A DNA stretch of 64,000 nt from an uncultured Oscillospiraceae bacterium (GTDB taxonomy: Bacteria; Bacillota; Clostridia; Oscillospirales; Oscillospiraceae). A program made the translations under genes and the position numbers. Numbering within the stretch: position 1 is the first letter of the stretch; each line of letters starts with the position of its first letter. Of this stretch, positions 34,637-42,848 are shown piece by piece. The notes beneath the pieces are model-generated. The model had not been told where the DNA came from. It worked only from the letters and a program-made list of their open reading frames with translations, and made no database searches. The DNA lies in the NCBI GenBank assembly GCA_944382965.1, contig CALWOA010000001.1:1-64000 (forward strand), written 5' to 3'.

Positions 34637-35215
34637 TTGCCTGTCCAGAAACGATTTCATGAACAGCAAGGTCAGTCGGATCACCGCAGGGGCAGTTCCA
34701 AAGAAAAAGCAGTTTCAGCTGCCTGGGCCTTTGACAAGTTTGACTTTCCGGGGAAGAAGGCTTTGTTTGCTGGGTATATGATTCTGATGCTGCTGCCCTT
34801 TCAGGTGACTATGGTGTCCAGCTATCTGGTGCTGGATCAGCTGGGGCTGATGAATACGGTGCTGGCCATCATTTTACCAGGCGCGGTATCTACGTTCCCG
34901 GTGTTTTTAATGACCCGGTTTTTCAGCGCAATCCCCAATGCTTTGACGGAGGCGGCTGCTTTGGATGGTGCGGCTCCGCTGCAAATTTTCCTTCACCTGG
35001 GACTTCCCCTGGGTGCGCCGGGCATCCTTTCAGCGGTGGTGCTGGGCTTTATCGAATACTGGAATGCTTTTGTCTTCGGGAAAACCCGGGAATATGGCAG
35101 TTTCGCCATGGTTTGCGGCAGTGAATGCCGCCTTCGGATTGGGGAAATGGGATTCCTGACATTGGAAGAAGGAAAGCTGCATCGTTTTGATAAAATAACG
35201 GGACAGCGCAAGTAA
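34637..35215 (+). pseudogene. Decayed sugar ABC permease (MalG class)
   Basis: Residues from about 34730 (SAAWAFDKFDFPGKKALFAG) to about 35070 (GFIEYWNAF) match the middle of the permease at 7872-8720, including the membrane segment LMLLPFQVTMVSSYLVL and the EAA loop EAAALDGAAPLQIFLHLGLP. The N-terminal membrane segments are missing and the C-terminus diverges into unrelated sequence. No ribosome-binding site. This is a remnant of a second copy of the 7.0 kb-type permease. Confidence 0.75.
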
Positions 35216-35278
35216 AATGAGATTGAGAACTTTGTGATGAAGGCAAAGAACTTGCTAATATCTAAATATACTAACCGC

Positions 35279-35313
35279 ATCAGACTTTCCGGAAAAGGAA
35301 AGTCTGATTTTGT
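35279..35313 (+). terminator. Terminator after the decayed permease
   Basis: Stem ATCAGACTTTCC / GGAAAGTCTGAT (35279-35290 with 35297-35308) followed by TTTGTTTT. A second, weaker hairpin with T-rich tail is at 35421-35450 (AGGGAAAGA / TCTTTCCCT). The rest of 35216-35594 shows only the sigma-factor promoter. Confidence 0.8.
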
Positions 35314-35469
35314 TTTGGTTAATCAAAGTAACCTCCTGGATAAGCTGGTGGAAAAGAAACGGCTTCTAGCGCGGTGTAAAGTAGTCTCCCACCAACTGAG
35401 GCCGGGACTGAGAGAGAAACAGGGAAAGAGGTTCTTTCCCTTTCATTTTATGAAAAATGTGGATAACAA

Positions 35470-35498
35470 TTGCTAAAAGCCGAAAGCGCTTTTATGAT
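35470..35498 (+). promoter_or_regulatory. Promoter of the ECF sigma operon
   Basis: TTGCTA (35470-35475), a 17-base spacer and TATGAT (35493-35498), about 97 bases ahead of the sigma-factor gene. Confidence 0.5.
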
Positions 35499-35594
35499 AG
35501 AGGAGAAATAGAATAAAATATCGGATTCCATGTCACAAAGCCATGCGAAGCGTGTTTTATTGGTAGAGGGATAAAGGAAGAGAGGAGGGGGAGG

Positions 35595-36086
35595 ATGATC
35601 CAGGAGGAATGGAAAATCATTTATGAAACCTACTACAGGCAGCTTTATTTATATGCGTTATCTCTTGTGGGAAACAGACACGATGCCGAAGATCTGCTGC
35701 AAGAGACATTTGTAAAGGCCTATCTGTCCTACAATGGTACTGGCAGTATCGAATATTGGCTGGTAAAAGTTTTGCGCAATGCGTACCTGAATTTGCAGCG
35801 TAAGCGCCAAAAAGAAGTCTTGGATGATGGGAACCTTTATCTGACGAAGGCGGTTGCACCGGAAGAACCGTTGTCCGATTATATCGAAAAAGAAGATCGC
35901 AGGCGATTGTTTGCAGAAATACAAAAATTGCCCGAACAGATGAAAGCCGTATTGATGGAAAGCGTTTACTTTGAAATGAAAGATGAAGAGATTGGAATAT
36001 TACATGGATTAAGCAGAGAAAATGTACGGAAAATCCGTTCCCGCGCAAAACAGCGGCTGATCAGCCGGATCAAGGAGGAAAACTAG
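35595..36086 (+). CDS. ECF-type RNA polymerase sigma factor
   Basis: The 163-residue protein has sigma region 2 (YYRQLYLYALSLVGNRHDAE, then DLLQETFVKAY) and region 4 (LPEQMKAVLMESVYFEMKDE, then EIGILHGLSRENVRKIRSRA). No region 1 or 3, as in the ECF class. GAGGAGGGGGAGG lies directly ahead of the start. The next gene begins immediately after its stop codon and encodes the likely membrane anti-sigma factor. Confidence 0.93.
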   Translation: MIQEEWKIIYETYYRQLYLYALSLVGNRHDAEDLLQETFVKAYLSYNGTGSIEYWLVKVLRNAYLNLQRKRQKEVLDDGNLYLTKAVAPEEPLSDYIEKEDRRRLFAEIQKLPEQMKAVLMESVYFEMKDEEIGILHGLSRENVRKIRSRAKQRLISRIKEEN

Positions 36087-37061
36087 ATGAACGACTGGAA
36101 TGAAGACAGATTGGATCGAGAGCTGAATGCCATGATGGAAGCGATACCCGAATCTGAAGAGTTGGAAGTAAAAATAATGCGAAGCATTAACAGACGTATC
36201 CGTAAGTCCGTTATGCGTACGTTGGCATTGGTGGCGAGCATTATTCTTGCAGCAGTACTGATTATCAACCCGCTGCTCAATGCGATGTACATAAACCCAT
36301 ACGAATTGAATCAGAAGCCGGAGCAAACTATGCTGCATGTCCTTCGGGATTACTACGAAACCACCCATCCTTATCGAGAACTGATTGGTCTTGAAGTGAA
36401 GAAGAAGGGATTTGCCAGATATGAACTGGGCATGCAGATAGCAGATCTGACGCAGCCTGTTCATATTGGAGGCTCCAATGTCTGGTGTGATATCAATTAT
36501 GGAAAATATGAAAATTTGGTCACTACAGATGTTCCGATTACACATTACGCAAACCGCTTCAGTGATAATTGGGAAAGTCAAGAGGAAATGATTCAAAAAA
36601 TCAGTGAACTTCCCCGGTCTGCGAAAATTTATTTGTCTGTCAGTGATACTGCCCCCAAAAGCGTGGATGAGTTACGAAGTCTCCCGGTTACCGCAAAATG
36701 GATGCAGGTTTATCAGCCGAATGCAGCGTACAATGGGGGAATTGCGCTGGAAATGGCAGCATTGTACACAGATGACGATGAGAGGGAAGATAAAACAGCC
36801 GAGCAGCTGCTGGAAATCTATCTTGGAAATCTGGAGAATCTCCTGAATCATCCTGCTATTTGGACGCAGATGCAGCTGTGCGATGGCCGCAATACCGTAT
36901 ACACGGATCAAATCCTGGTGGAAACATTTGAAGATGCGAAAACCTTATCATCATTGACAAGCAAAAACTATTGTGTGTATGGCCAAAGAGATGATGTACT
37001 TCACTTCCTTCAGGAAAATACCTTGGATGTTGTGTATGTGGAAAATGTTCGCCTTTGGTAA
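36087..37061 (+). CDS. Membrane anti-sigma factor (SigReg-type C-terminal domain)
   Basis: The 324-residue protein has a cytoplasmic N-terminus of about 42 residues, one membrane segment (about 43-63, TLALVASIILAAVLIINPLL) and a large extracellular domain. The pairing with an ECF gene, the single membrane pass and the repeated W/Y segments (KWMQVYQPNAAYNGG) fit Bacillus/Clostridia anti-sigma proteins with a sigma-regulator C-terminal domain. No zinc-binding ZAS motif (HxxxCxxC) is present in the N-terminus. It begins at the base after the sigma-factor stop. Confidence 0.8.
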   Translation: MNDWNEDRLDRELNAMMEAIPESEELEVKIMRSINRRIRKSVMRTLALVASIILAAVLIINPLLNAMYINPYELNQKPEQTMLHVLRDYYETTHPYRELIGLEVKKKGFARYELGMQIADLTQPVHIGGSNVWCDINYGKYENLVTTDVPITHYANRFSDNWESQEEMIQKISELPRSAKIYLSVSDTAPKSVDELRSLPVTAKWMQVYQPNAAYNGGIALEMAALYTDDDEREDKTAEQLLEIYLGNLENLLNHPAIWTQMQLCDGRNTVYTDQILVETFEDAKTLSSLTSKNYCVYGQRDDVLHFLQENTLDVVYVENVRLW

Positions 37062-37200
37062 GCTACAACTGCCCAAAAGAAATATTGGAAAAACGGACAA
37101 ACAGTTGTAGGTTGAGAGAGCTCCACCGAGTGCGGATTTAGCACCCTAGCCATCTACACCCGAGGCACCAACCGTTCTCCTCAGTAGAGGTATATAAATT

Positions 37201-37292
37201 CTGGGTCAAAGAAAAAGGCTGGACAGGGCAGTAAGCCTGTCCAGCCGATGATTTTCAATCCAATTTTCTGTTTGGGTCAAATCTGGGCTAGA
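37201..37292 (+). repeat. Intergenic hairpin repeat, copy 2
   Basis: CTGGGTCAAAGAAAAAGGCT leads into the stem GGCTGGACAGG / CCTGTCCAGCC (37217-37227 with 37236-37246), then CCAATTTTCTGTTTGGGTC and AATCTGGGCTAGAA. The match to copy 1 at 34461-34548 spans the leading AAGAAAAA, the stem and the tail. The motif CTGGGTCAAAGA ends copy 1 and begins copy 2. Confidence 0.7.
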
Positions 37293-37299
37293 ATTTTGA

Positions 37300-37420
37300 G
37301 AGCGTCCGCAGGTGGTGGAATTACAAGGGGACGGACTCGCTCGCGTGGGAGCGAGATGCGCCGGTGGAAACAGTCCGCTGGACTGTTTCCAAGAGCCAGC
37401 TTTCGAATCCGTCCTTTTCA
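37300..37420. repeat. Compound inverted repeats beside the tRNA genes
   Basis: Nested palindromes: CTCGCTC / GAGCGAG (37337-37355 region); a perfect 11-bp hairpin GGAAACAGTCC / GGACTGTTTCC (37365-37389 region); and outer arms GGACGGA (about 37332) and TCCGTCC (about 37408). TTCGAATCCGTCC at 37402-37414 is an exact inverted copy of the T-arm sequence inside tRNA-Tyr (37476-37488). No open reading frame or complete tRNA is present. Confidence 0.55.
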
Positions 37421-37466
37421 AAACCAAAGAAAAACGAGAGTAAATCAAGCGATTTACTCTCGTTTT
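37421..37466 (-). terminator. Terminator of the tRNA operon
   Basis: A 16-bp perfect stem AAAACGAGAGTAAATC / GATTTACTCTCGTTTT (37431-37446 with 37451-37466); on the minus strand it is followed by TTTTCTTTGG. Confidence 0.85.
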
Positions 37467-37550
37467 GGTGGGGGAGGACGGATTCGAACCATCGAAGCGA
37501 AACGCAGCAGATTTACAGTCTGTCCCCTTTGGCCACTCGGGAACTCCCCC
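37466..37550 (-). tRNA. tRNA-Tyr (GTA)
   Basis: Type II tRNA with a long variable arm. Minus-strand acceptor stem GGGGGAG pairs with CTCCCCC, discriminator A and encoded CCA. Anticodon loop CTGTAAA gives GTA. T-loop TTCGAAT. Follows tRNA-Thr by 26 bases on the same transcript. Confidence 0.95.
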
Positions 37551-37576
37551 AGATATGAAATTCTGTTTTGTCTGAA

Positions 37577-37652
37577 TGGAGCCGGTAGACGGACTCGAAC
37601 CCCCGACCTACTGATTACAAATCAGTTGCTCTACCAGCTGAGCTATACCGGC
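37577..37652 (-). tRNA. tRNA-Thr (TGT)
   Basis: 76 bases including encoded CCA. Acceptor GCCGGTA pairs with TACCGGC, anticodon stem CTGAT / ATCAG and loop TTTGTAA give anticodon TGT. T-loop TTCGAGT. First of two tRNA genes. Confidence 0.95.
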
Positions 37653-37672
37653 GGCTCAAACAGAACACGCTT

Positions 37673-37700
37673 ATTATAACACGCAATCGCCATTTGTCAA
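37673..37700 (-). promoter_or_regulatory. tRNA operon promoter
   Basis: Minus-strand TTGACA (37700-37695), 16-base spacer, TATAAT (37678-37673), 20 bases before tRNA-Thr. Confidence 0.8.
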
Positions 37701-37719
37701 GCTTTTTTTGCAGATTTTT

Positions 37720-37756
37720 TGAAAAATTTTCCGGGGTGGAAAAACCACCCCGGAAA
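37720..37756 (-). terminator. ileS terminator
   Basis: Stem TTTCCGGGGTGG / CCACCCCGGAAA with a T-rich tail on the minus strand, 33 bases after the ileS stop. Confidence 0.85.
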
Positions 37757-37788
37757 GGGTAAAAACTGCAAAATTGCGAAGGTAAAAA

Positions 37789-40581
37789 TTAGAATTCTAC
37801 ATCCATTTTTGCGATGACAGATGCGCAGCGGGGACACAGACCATTTTCATCGGCCTCTACGCTGTGCATCCAGCAACGGGGGCACTTAGTTCCCTTGGCT
37901 TCGCTGACGCCGATGGTCAGAGCAGGGAAGTTGTCGCCGCTGCCAACCTCAGCGCCCTCTTCCGGGGCGTCCCAGGTGCAGGTAGATACGATGCACACCT
38001 CAGCCAGGTTCACGCCTTCACAGGCAGCTCTCAGGCTGTCGTCGCTGGTTTCCAGAGTCACATGGGCCTCCAGTGCCTTGCCAATCCGCTTGTCGGCACG
38101 AGCCTTTTCCAGAATGCCGTTGACATCCTGACGCAGCTTCATGACGGTATCCCACTTGGCCATGGTGTCCTGGCTCAGAACATAAGCGTCAAAGTTTTCC
38201 GGCATCTGGTTGAGTAGGATGTTCCGGCTATCATCGCCGCTGCGGTGGGGCATAGCCTGCCAGATTTCATCGCAGGTAAAGGCCAGAATGGGAGCGAACA
38301 GCTTTGCCATGGCATCCAGAATCAGGAACAAGGCACTCTGGGCAGAACGGCGGCGCAGGCCGGTGGCTTCTTCGCAGTACAGACGATCCTTGATGATGTC
38401 CAGATAGAAAGAGGACAGCTCCACCACGCAGAAGTCGTTGATGGCATGGGAAACGGTGTGGAACTCGTAGCCCATGTAGGCCTTCCGGCAAACTGCAACC
38501 AGCTCATTAAGCTTGGTCAGAGCCCAGCGGTCCAGTTCCTCCATATCTTCCGGAGCCACCAGGTTGTCCGGATCAAACTCATTCAGGTTGCCCAGGCAGT
38601 AACGGGCGGTGTTGCGGAATTTCAGATAGCTCTGAGACAGCTGCTTGAAGATCTCCTTGGAGCAGCGCACGTCGGCATGATAGTCAGAAGAACCGGCCCA
38701 CAGTCGGACGATATCGGCACCAAATTCCTTAATCAGGTCGGCGGGGTCAACACCGTTGCCCAGAGACTTGTGCATTGCACGGCCCTGACCGTCCACGGTC
38801 CAGCCGTGGGTCAGGACATCCTTGAAAGGAGCACCATTGCCCAGAGCGCCGACAGAAGTCAGCAGGCTGGACTGGAACCAACCACGGTACTGGTCAGCGC
38901 CTTCCAGGTAAACATCGGCAGGCCACAGCTCGGGGGTGTCGTGCATCAGAGAAGCGTAATGGGTGGAGCCGGAGTCAAACCAGCCGTCCAGAGTATCGGT
39001 TTCCTTCTCAAAGCCGCTGGCGCTGCCGCAGTGGGGGCAGGTCAGACCCTGGGGAATCAGATCAGCAGCTTCCTTCTCGAACCAGATGTTGGAGCCGTAC
39101 TCGTCGAAGAGTTCGGAGATGTGGGCGATGGTTTCGGGGGTGCAGATGGGCTTGCCGCAGTCCTTGCAGTAGAACACGGGGATGGGCAGACCCCAACGGC
39201 GCTGACGGGAGATACACCAGTCGGCACGCTCCCGGATCATGCTGACCATCCGATCGCCGCCCCAGGCGGGCAGCCAGCGGACATTTTCGCAGGCGGCAAC
39301 GGCTTCGTCCTTGAAGGCTTCCACAGAGCAGAACCACTGGGGGGTGGCGCGGAAGATGATGGGGTTCTTGCAGCGCCAGCAGTGGGGGTAGGAGTGGAGA
39401 ATCTCTTCGCTGGCAAACAGGGTGCCGTTTTCCTTCATGTCAGCCAGAATGATGGGGTTGGACTCGTCGGTTTTCAGACCGGCGTACTTGCCGGCGTACT
39501 CGGTGTGACGGCCCTGGTCGTTGACGGGAACCACCAGATCCATGCCATAGCGCATGCAGGTCTGGTAGTCATCGGCACCGAAGCCGGGAGCGGTGTGGAC
39601 ACAGCCGGTACCGGAATCCATGGTGACATACTCCGCGTAGACCAGACGAGAGGTCTTGTCCAGGAAGGGGTGCTGGGCCAGCATATTCTCGAAGAAAGCG
39701 CCGGGATAGGTTGCCAGCACTTCGTAATTGGTAAAGCCGCCGATGGTCATGACCTTATCCATCAAGGCTTCTGCCATGATATAGGTCTCGCCGTTTTCTG
39801 CCTTCACCAGAACATAGCTCTCCCGGGGATGCAGGCAGATGGCCATGTTGCCGGGCAGGGTCCAGATGGTAGTAGTCCAGATGACGAAGAAGGTCTTGCT
39901 CAGGTCAAACTGGCTGAGTTTGCCCAGATCGTCCTTCATGGGGAACTTGACGTAGACAGAGGTACAGGGATCTTCCTGATATTCTATTTCGGCTTCTGCC
40001 AGAGCAGTTTCATCCTTGGGGCACCAGTACACAGGCTTCAAACCCTTGTAGATGTAGCCCTTTTCAAACATTCTGCCAAAGACCTTGACTTCCTGAGCCT
40101 CAAAATGCTTGTCCATGGTGCGGTAGGGATGCTCCCAGTCGCCCACCACGCCCAAGCGCTTGAAACCAGCCATTTGGCGCTGAATATAGGTTTCAGCAAA
40201 TTCGGCGCAGGCGGTGCGGAATTCCGGAACAGGCATGGTCTTGTGGTTGAGCTTGCTCTTTTTGATAATGGCAGACTCAATGGGCATACCGTGGTTGTCC
40301 CAGCCGGGGACATAGGGGGTGTAGTAACCCATCATGGCGTGGCTGCGGACGATGAAATCCTTCAATGTCTTATTCAGGGCGTGACCCATGTGAATGTCAC
40401 CGTTGGAGAAGGGAGGGCCGTCATGCAGTACAAACCGGGGCAGATCCTTGTTCTTTTCCAGCATGGCGCTGTACAGATTCTGCTCTTCCCAGTTTTTCAG
40501 CATACCCGGCTCCCGGGCAGGCAGACCAGCCTTCATGGGGAAGTTGGTTTTTGGGGTAATGATGGTGTTTTTGTATTCCAT
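37789..40581 (-). CDS. ileS: Isoleucyl-tRNA synthetase
   Basis: Class I synthetase that charges tRNA-Ile, with an editing domain. The 930-residue product has the HIGH-type motif HMGH in FSNGDIHMGHALNK, the editing-domain region with TMDSGTGCVHTAPGFGADD, and a KMSKS-position sequence reading AMHKS in GRAMHKSLGNGV. The C-terminus has two zinc cysteine pairs (CPRCW and CPRCAS). The start at 40581 has GGAGGT ahead of it; the frame opens 13 codons earlier. Expression is controlled by the T-box leader immediately upstream. Confidence 0.97.
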   Translation of the reverse strand: MEYKNTIITPKTNFPMKAGLPAREPGMLKNWEEQNLYSAMLEKNKDLPRFVLHDGPPFSNGDIHMGHALNKTLKDFIVRSHAMMGYYTPYVPGWDNHGMPIESAIIKKSKLNHKTMPVPEFRTACAEFAETYIQRQMAGFKRLGVVGDWEHPYRTMDKHFEAQEVKVFGRMFEKGYIYKGLKPVYWCPKDETALAEAEIEYQEDPCTSVYVKFPMKDDLGKLSQFDLSKTFFVIWTTTIWTLPGNMAICLHPRESYVLVKAENGETYIMAEALMDKVMTIGGFTNYEVLATYPGAFFENMLAQHPFLDKTSRLVYAEYVTMDSGTGCVHTAPGFGADDYQTCMRYGMDLVVPVNDQGRHTEYAGKYAGLKTDESNPIILADMKENGTLFASEEILHSYPHCWRCKNPIIFRATPQWFCSVEAFKDEAVAACENVRWLPAWGGDRMVSMIRERADWCISRQRRWGLPIPVFYCKDCGKPICTPETIAHISELFDEYGSNIWFEKEAADLIPQGLTCPHCGSASGFEKETDTLDGWFDSGSTHYASLMHDTPELWPADVYLEGADQYRGWFQSSLLTSVGALGNGAPFKDVLTHGWTVDGQGRAMHKSLGNGVDPADLIKEFGADIVRLWAGSSDYHADVRCSKEIFKQLSQSYLKFRNTARYCLGNLNEFDPDNLVAPEDMEELDRWALTKLNELVAVCRKAYMGYEFHTVSHAINDFCVVELSSFYLDIIKDRLYCEEATGLRRRSAQSALFLILDAMAKLFAPILAFTCDEIWQAMPHRSGDDSRNILLNQMPENFDAYVLSQDTMAKWDTVMKLRQDVNGILEKARADKRIGKALEAHVTLETSDDSLRAACEGVNLAEVCIVSTCTWDAPEEGAEVGSGDNFPALTIGVSEAKGTKCPRCWMHSVEADENGLCPRCASVIAKMDVEF

Positions 40582-40620
40582 TGGAATGTGACCTCCATTT
40601 GAGAATTTGAAAAAACGCAT

Positions 40621-40868
40621 CGCAAAAGAAAAGTGCCTTTGTCTCTAAAGAGACAAAGGCACAAAACCTCTGCGGTACCACTCTTGTTCCGGCGGAAAAC
40701 CGGCACTCATTGGGCGCGATATCGGGCGCAGACCGGCGCAGCCTACAGTTGTTCGGTGCGCTGCTCGGAGGTGATACAAGGGGACGCCTGCCTGCTGTCT
40801 TGCACCAAACGGCAGCTCTCTGATGGCGGTGTGAACGCTTGCGTGTCCTCGTCGTGGCATTATCTATG
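40621..40868 (-). promoter_or_regulatory. T-box leader for ileS (Ile specifier)
   Basis: Minus-strand T-box sequence AGAGTGGTACCGCAGAGG at 40684-40667, followed by a 14-bp terminator stem (40633-40646 with 40649-40662) and a TTTTCTTTT run. Upstream are Stem I elements: the distal AGAGAGCTGCC and TTGGTGCAAG region, and a specifier loop with ATC (Ile) at 40775-40773 followed by A. Uncharged tRNA-Ile should stabilise the antiterminator and allow ileS transcription. Confidence 0.92.
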
Positions 40869-40879
40869 CAAATGAAAAC

Positions 40880-41548
40880 TTACTTGTTCTTAGGATCGTA
40901 GTTACGGCCGAACTGCAGGTTCAGGCTGGCAAACTTGCTGGTGGTGGACTCCATGGCAGTGGGGTGCTTGGGAGCAGCCTTGGGGGCGGTGTCCACGGTG
41001 GTGCCGATCATGGCTTCAATGTTCTGAGCAATTTCGTCAGCCACATCGTCGCTCTTCATTTCGGGTTCGGGGGCAGGTGCGGGAGCCTCAGCAGGGGCAT
41101 TGGCAACCTTGATCCGCTCCAAAGCCTGAATGCAGGTACGCAGCTGCTCCTGCAGTTCATTGATCTTGGCAGCGGCAGTTCTGCGGGCTTCTTCCACACG
41201 GGCATTTTCAGCGGCGAAAGCAGCGTCAGAGGACTTCAGGTTCTCAGCGGCAGTGGTGCTGGCGGAATTGAGCATCTTAGCGCACTTGGCTTCCGCTTCC
41301 ATAACCATCTTGTCGCAAGTTTTCTGGGCGTTGACAACGGCTTCCTTCATGGAAGCTTCGTTCTTACGGTACTCTTCCAGCTTGCCCACCAGTACACGCA
41401 TTTTGCTCTTGAGCAGGGCATTTTCCTTGTACAAGGTGACATAGTCTTCCGTCAGCGGTTCCAGGAACTCATCGACCTGTTGCATATCATAACCGCCGAA
41501 GGTGGATCTGCCGAAAGAAATCTGATCGATTTGCTGCGGTGTAAACAT
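40880..41548 (-). CDS. divIVA: DivIVA-family cell-division protein
   Basis: 222-residue membrane-curvature binding coiled-coil protein. The N-terminal lipid-binding domain carries ISFGRSTFGGYDMQQVDEFL, then a long coiled coil (about 30-150), a Pro/Ala-rich linker and a short C-terminal tail. AAGGGGAA precedes the start. It sits between sepF and ileS, part of the common sepF-divIVA-ileS order of Firmicutes. The ylmG and ylmH genes usually found between sepF and divIVA are absent here. Confidence 0.93.
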   Translation of the reverse strand: MFTPQQIDQISFGRSTFGGYDMQQVDEFLEPLTEDYVTLYKENALLKSKMRVLVGKLEEYRKNEASMKEAVVNAQKTCDKMVMEAEAKCAKMLNSASTTAAENLKSSDAAFAAENARVEEARRTAAAKINELQEQLRTCIQALERIKVANAPAEAPAPAPEPEMKSDDVADEIAQNIEAMIGTTVDTAPKAAPKHPTAMESTTSKFASLNLQFGRNYDPKNK

Positions 41549-41629
41549 AAAATGTTCCCCTTCCTATCTGTATTGGATAACATACGCACTCGACTGTCAG
41601 GCACTGCCCGGCATGGGAGGCATACGGTG

Positions 41630-42178
41630 TTAGATGTAACTCTCTACTTCGGCCTGCAGGGTTTCCAGATCACCCACAATATCCATATTGTGGGGGCAGA
41701 ACAGGTATGCAGACTGGGCAATCTTTTTCACGTCGCCGTCCAGTGCGTAGACACAACCGGACAGGAAATCCACAACCCGGCGGGCCATGGCCTTGTCCAC
41801 ATTTTCCATGTTGACAATGACAGCCTTGCGGTTGCGCAGGTCATCGGCGGCCTTGGAAGTATCGTTGAAGCTGCCAGGACGGAACAGAACAATATCCTGT
41901 TTGGGGGTATTGTTGCTCATGCCAAGCGGAGAACCGGTGAAGCCGGTAGAGGCGACACTGGGAGAAGGCGTGGAAACGGGTACGGGAGTAAAACCGTAAT
42001 CGTCATCTTCTTCCTCGGCAGCGGGAGCCGGTGCGGGGGCACGGCGGGGGCTGCGGCGGGCAGGCTGCTCAGCGGGCTCCTCGTATTCATCCATGTATTC
42101 GTCTTCTTCGTCGTAATCGTCGTATTCGTCATCGGCATAGGGCTGGGCAAATTTCTTCACATTATCCCAAAAGCTCAT
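41630..42178 (-). CDS. sepF: SepF cell-division protein
   Basis: 182-residue FtsZ-anchoring protein. N-terminal amphipathic helix (MSFWDNVKKFAQPY), an acidic and Pro/Ala-rich linker (about 15-95) and the SepF core from about 100 (DIVLFRPGSFNDTSKAADDL, NRKAVIVNMENVD, RRVVDFLSGCVYAL). GGAGGAAA precedes the start. It has its own consensus promoter and is followed by divIVA after about 80 bases. Confidence 0.95.
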   Translation of the reverse strand: MSFWDNVKKFAQPYADDEYDDYDEEDEYMDEYEEPAEQPARRSPRRAPAPAPAAEEEDDDYGFTPVPVSTPSPSVASTGFTGSPLGMSNNTPKQDIVLFRPGSFNDTSKAADDLRNRKAVIVNMENVDKAMARRVVDFLSGCVYALDGDVKKIAQSAYLFCPHNMDIVGDLETLQAEVESYI

Positions 42179-42336
42179 TCTGTATTTCCTCCTAATGTAT
42201 CTTCACATCATCTTGATGAATCTTAGGCATACGCACCGGCAGAGCCAACTGCTCCGGCGGGGATCCTGAATGTCGCCATCTTCATTTATGTGCCACAAAA
42301 AAATAGCATGGTCTTGGGCGAACAGTCCACCTTGAC

Positions 42337-42365
42337 ATTATCGTCTATTTTGTTCTTTCTGTCAA
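42337..42365 (-). promoter_or_regulatory. sepF promoter
   Basis: Minus-strand TTGACA (42365-42360), a 17-base spacer and GATAAT (42342-42337), 158 bases before sepF. The rest of 42179-42533 shows no gene. Confidence 0.75.
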
Positions 42366-42533
42366 CAGTAAATTAGAACTTTTTTTGAAAAAAATTAAGA
42401 TTTTATCAGGAATAATGAGAAATCACAGAAAAAACAGGAAGCTTTTGGTACATATGTTTGAAAATTCCGTCGGAATTTACACCATGTTTTCGAGAAAATT
42501 CGGAAATGTCCGCACAGATGCCTTCTTGCCAAG

Positions 42534-42569
42534 AAAAATGGTGACGGATCGTACTCCGTCACCATTTTT
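42534..42569. terminator. hfq-operon terminator
   Basis: Stem AAATGGTGACGGA / TCCGTCACCATTT with T runs on both strands; on the minus strand it ends the miaB-hfq operon. Confidence 0.85.
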
Positions 42570-42572
42570 GCG

Positions 42573-42803
42573 TTACACGGCAGTTGCTGCAGCCTTCAAC
42601 GGCTTCATGGGGGCAAGGGTGGAGATGGCGTGTTTGTAAATCATCTGCTGTTTTCCATCGGAGACCAGCACCACCACAAAACTGTCGAAGCCGGTGATCA
42701 TTCCCCGGAGCTGGAAACCATTCATCAGGAACAAAGTGACGGGAACTTTGTCCCGGCGTACCTCCTTGAGAATGGCGTCCTGTAAATTTGCTGCTTCTGT
42801 CAT
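42573..42803 (-). CDS. hfq: RNA chaperone Hfq
   Basis: 76-residue Sm-like protein. Sm1 motif region [40 protein letters not shown] and Sm2 [11 protein letters not shown] (KH in the YKHAIS position) are intact. Last gene of the miaB-mutS-mutL-miaA-hfq operon, 45 bases after miaA. Confidence 0.96.
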   Translation of the reverse strand: MTEAANLQDAILKEVRRDKVPVTLFLMNGFQLRGMITGFDSFVVVLVSDGKQQMIYKHAISTLAPMKPLKAAATAV

Positions 42804-42848
42804 ATGTACAACCTTCTTTCTTTGAGGATGTACCTATGCTAGCACGTT

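Noticed and set aside
35234-35476. 80-codon plus-strand reading frame
   Set aside because: It runs through a terminator hairpin, has a weak start and shows no protein-like pattern.
37332-37414. Possible tRNA with GGACGGA / TCCGTCC acceptor-like arms
   Set aside because: No T-stem or anticodon loop can be formed; the interior is a long perfect hairpin instead.
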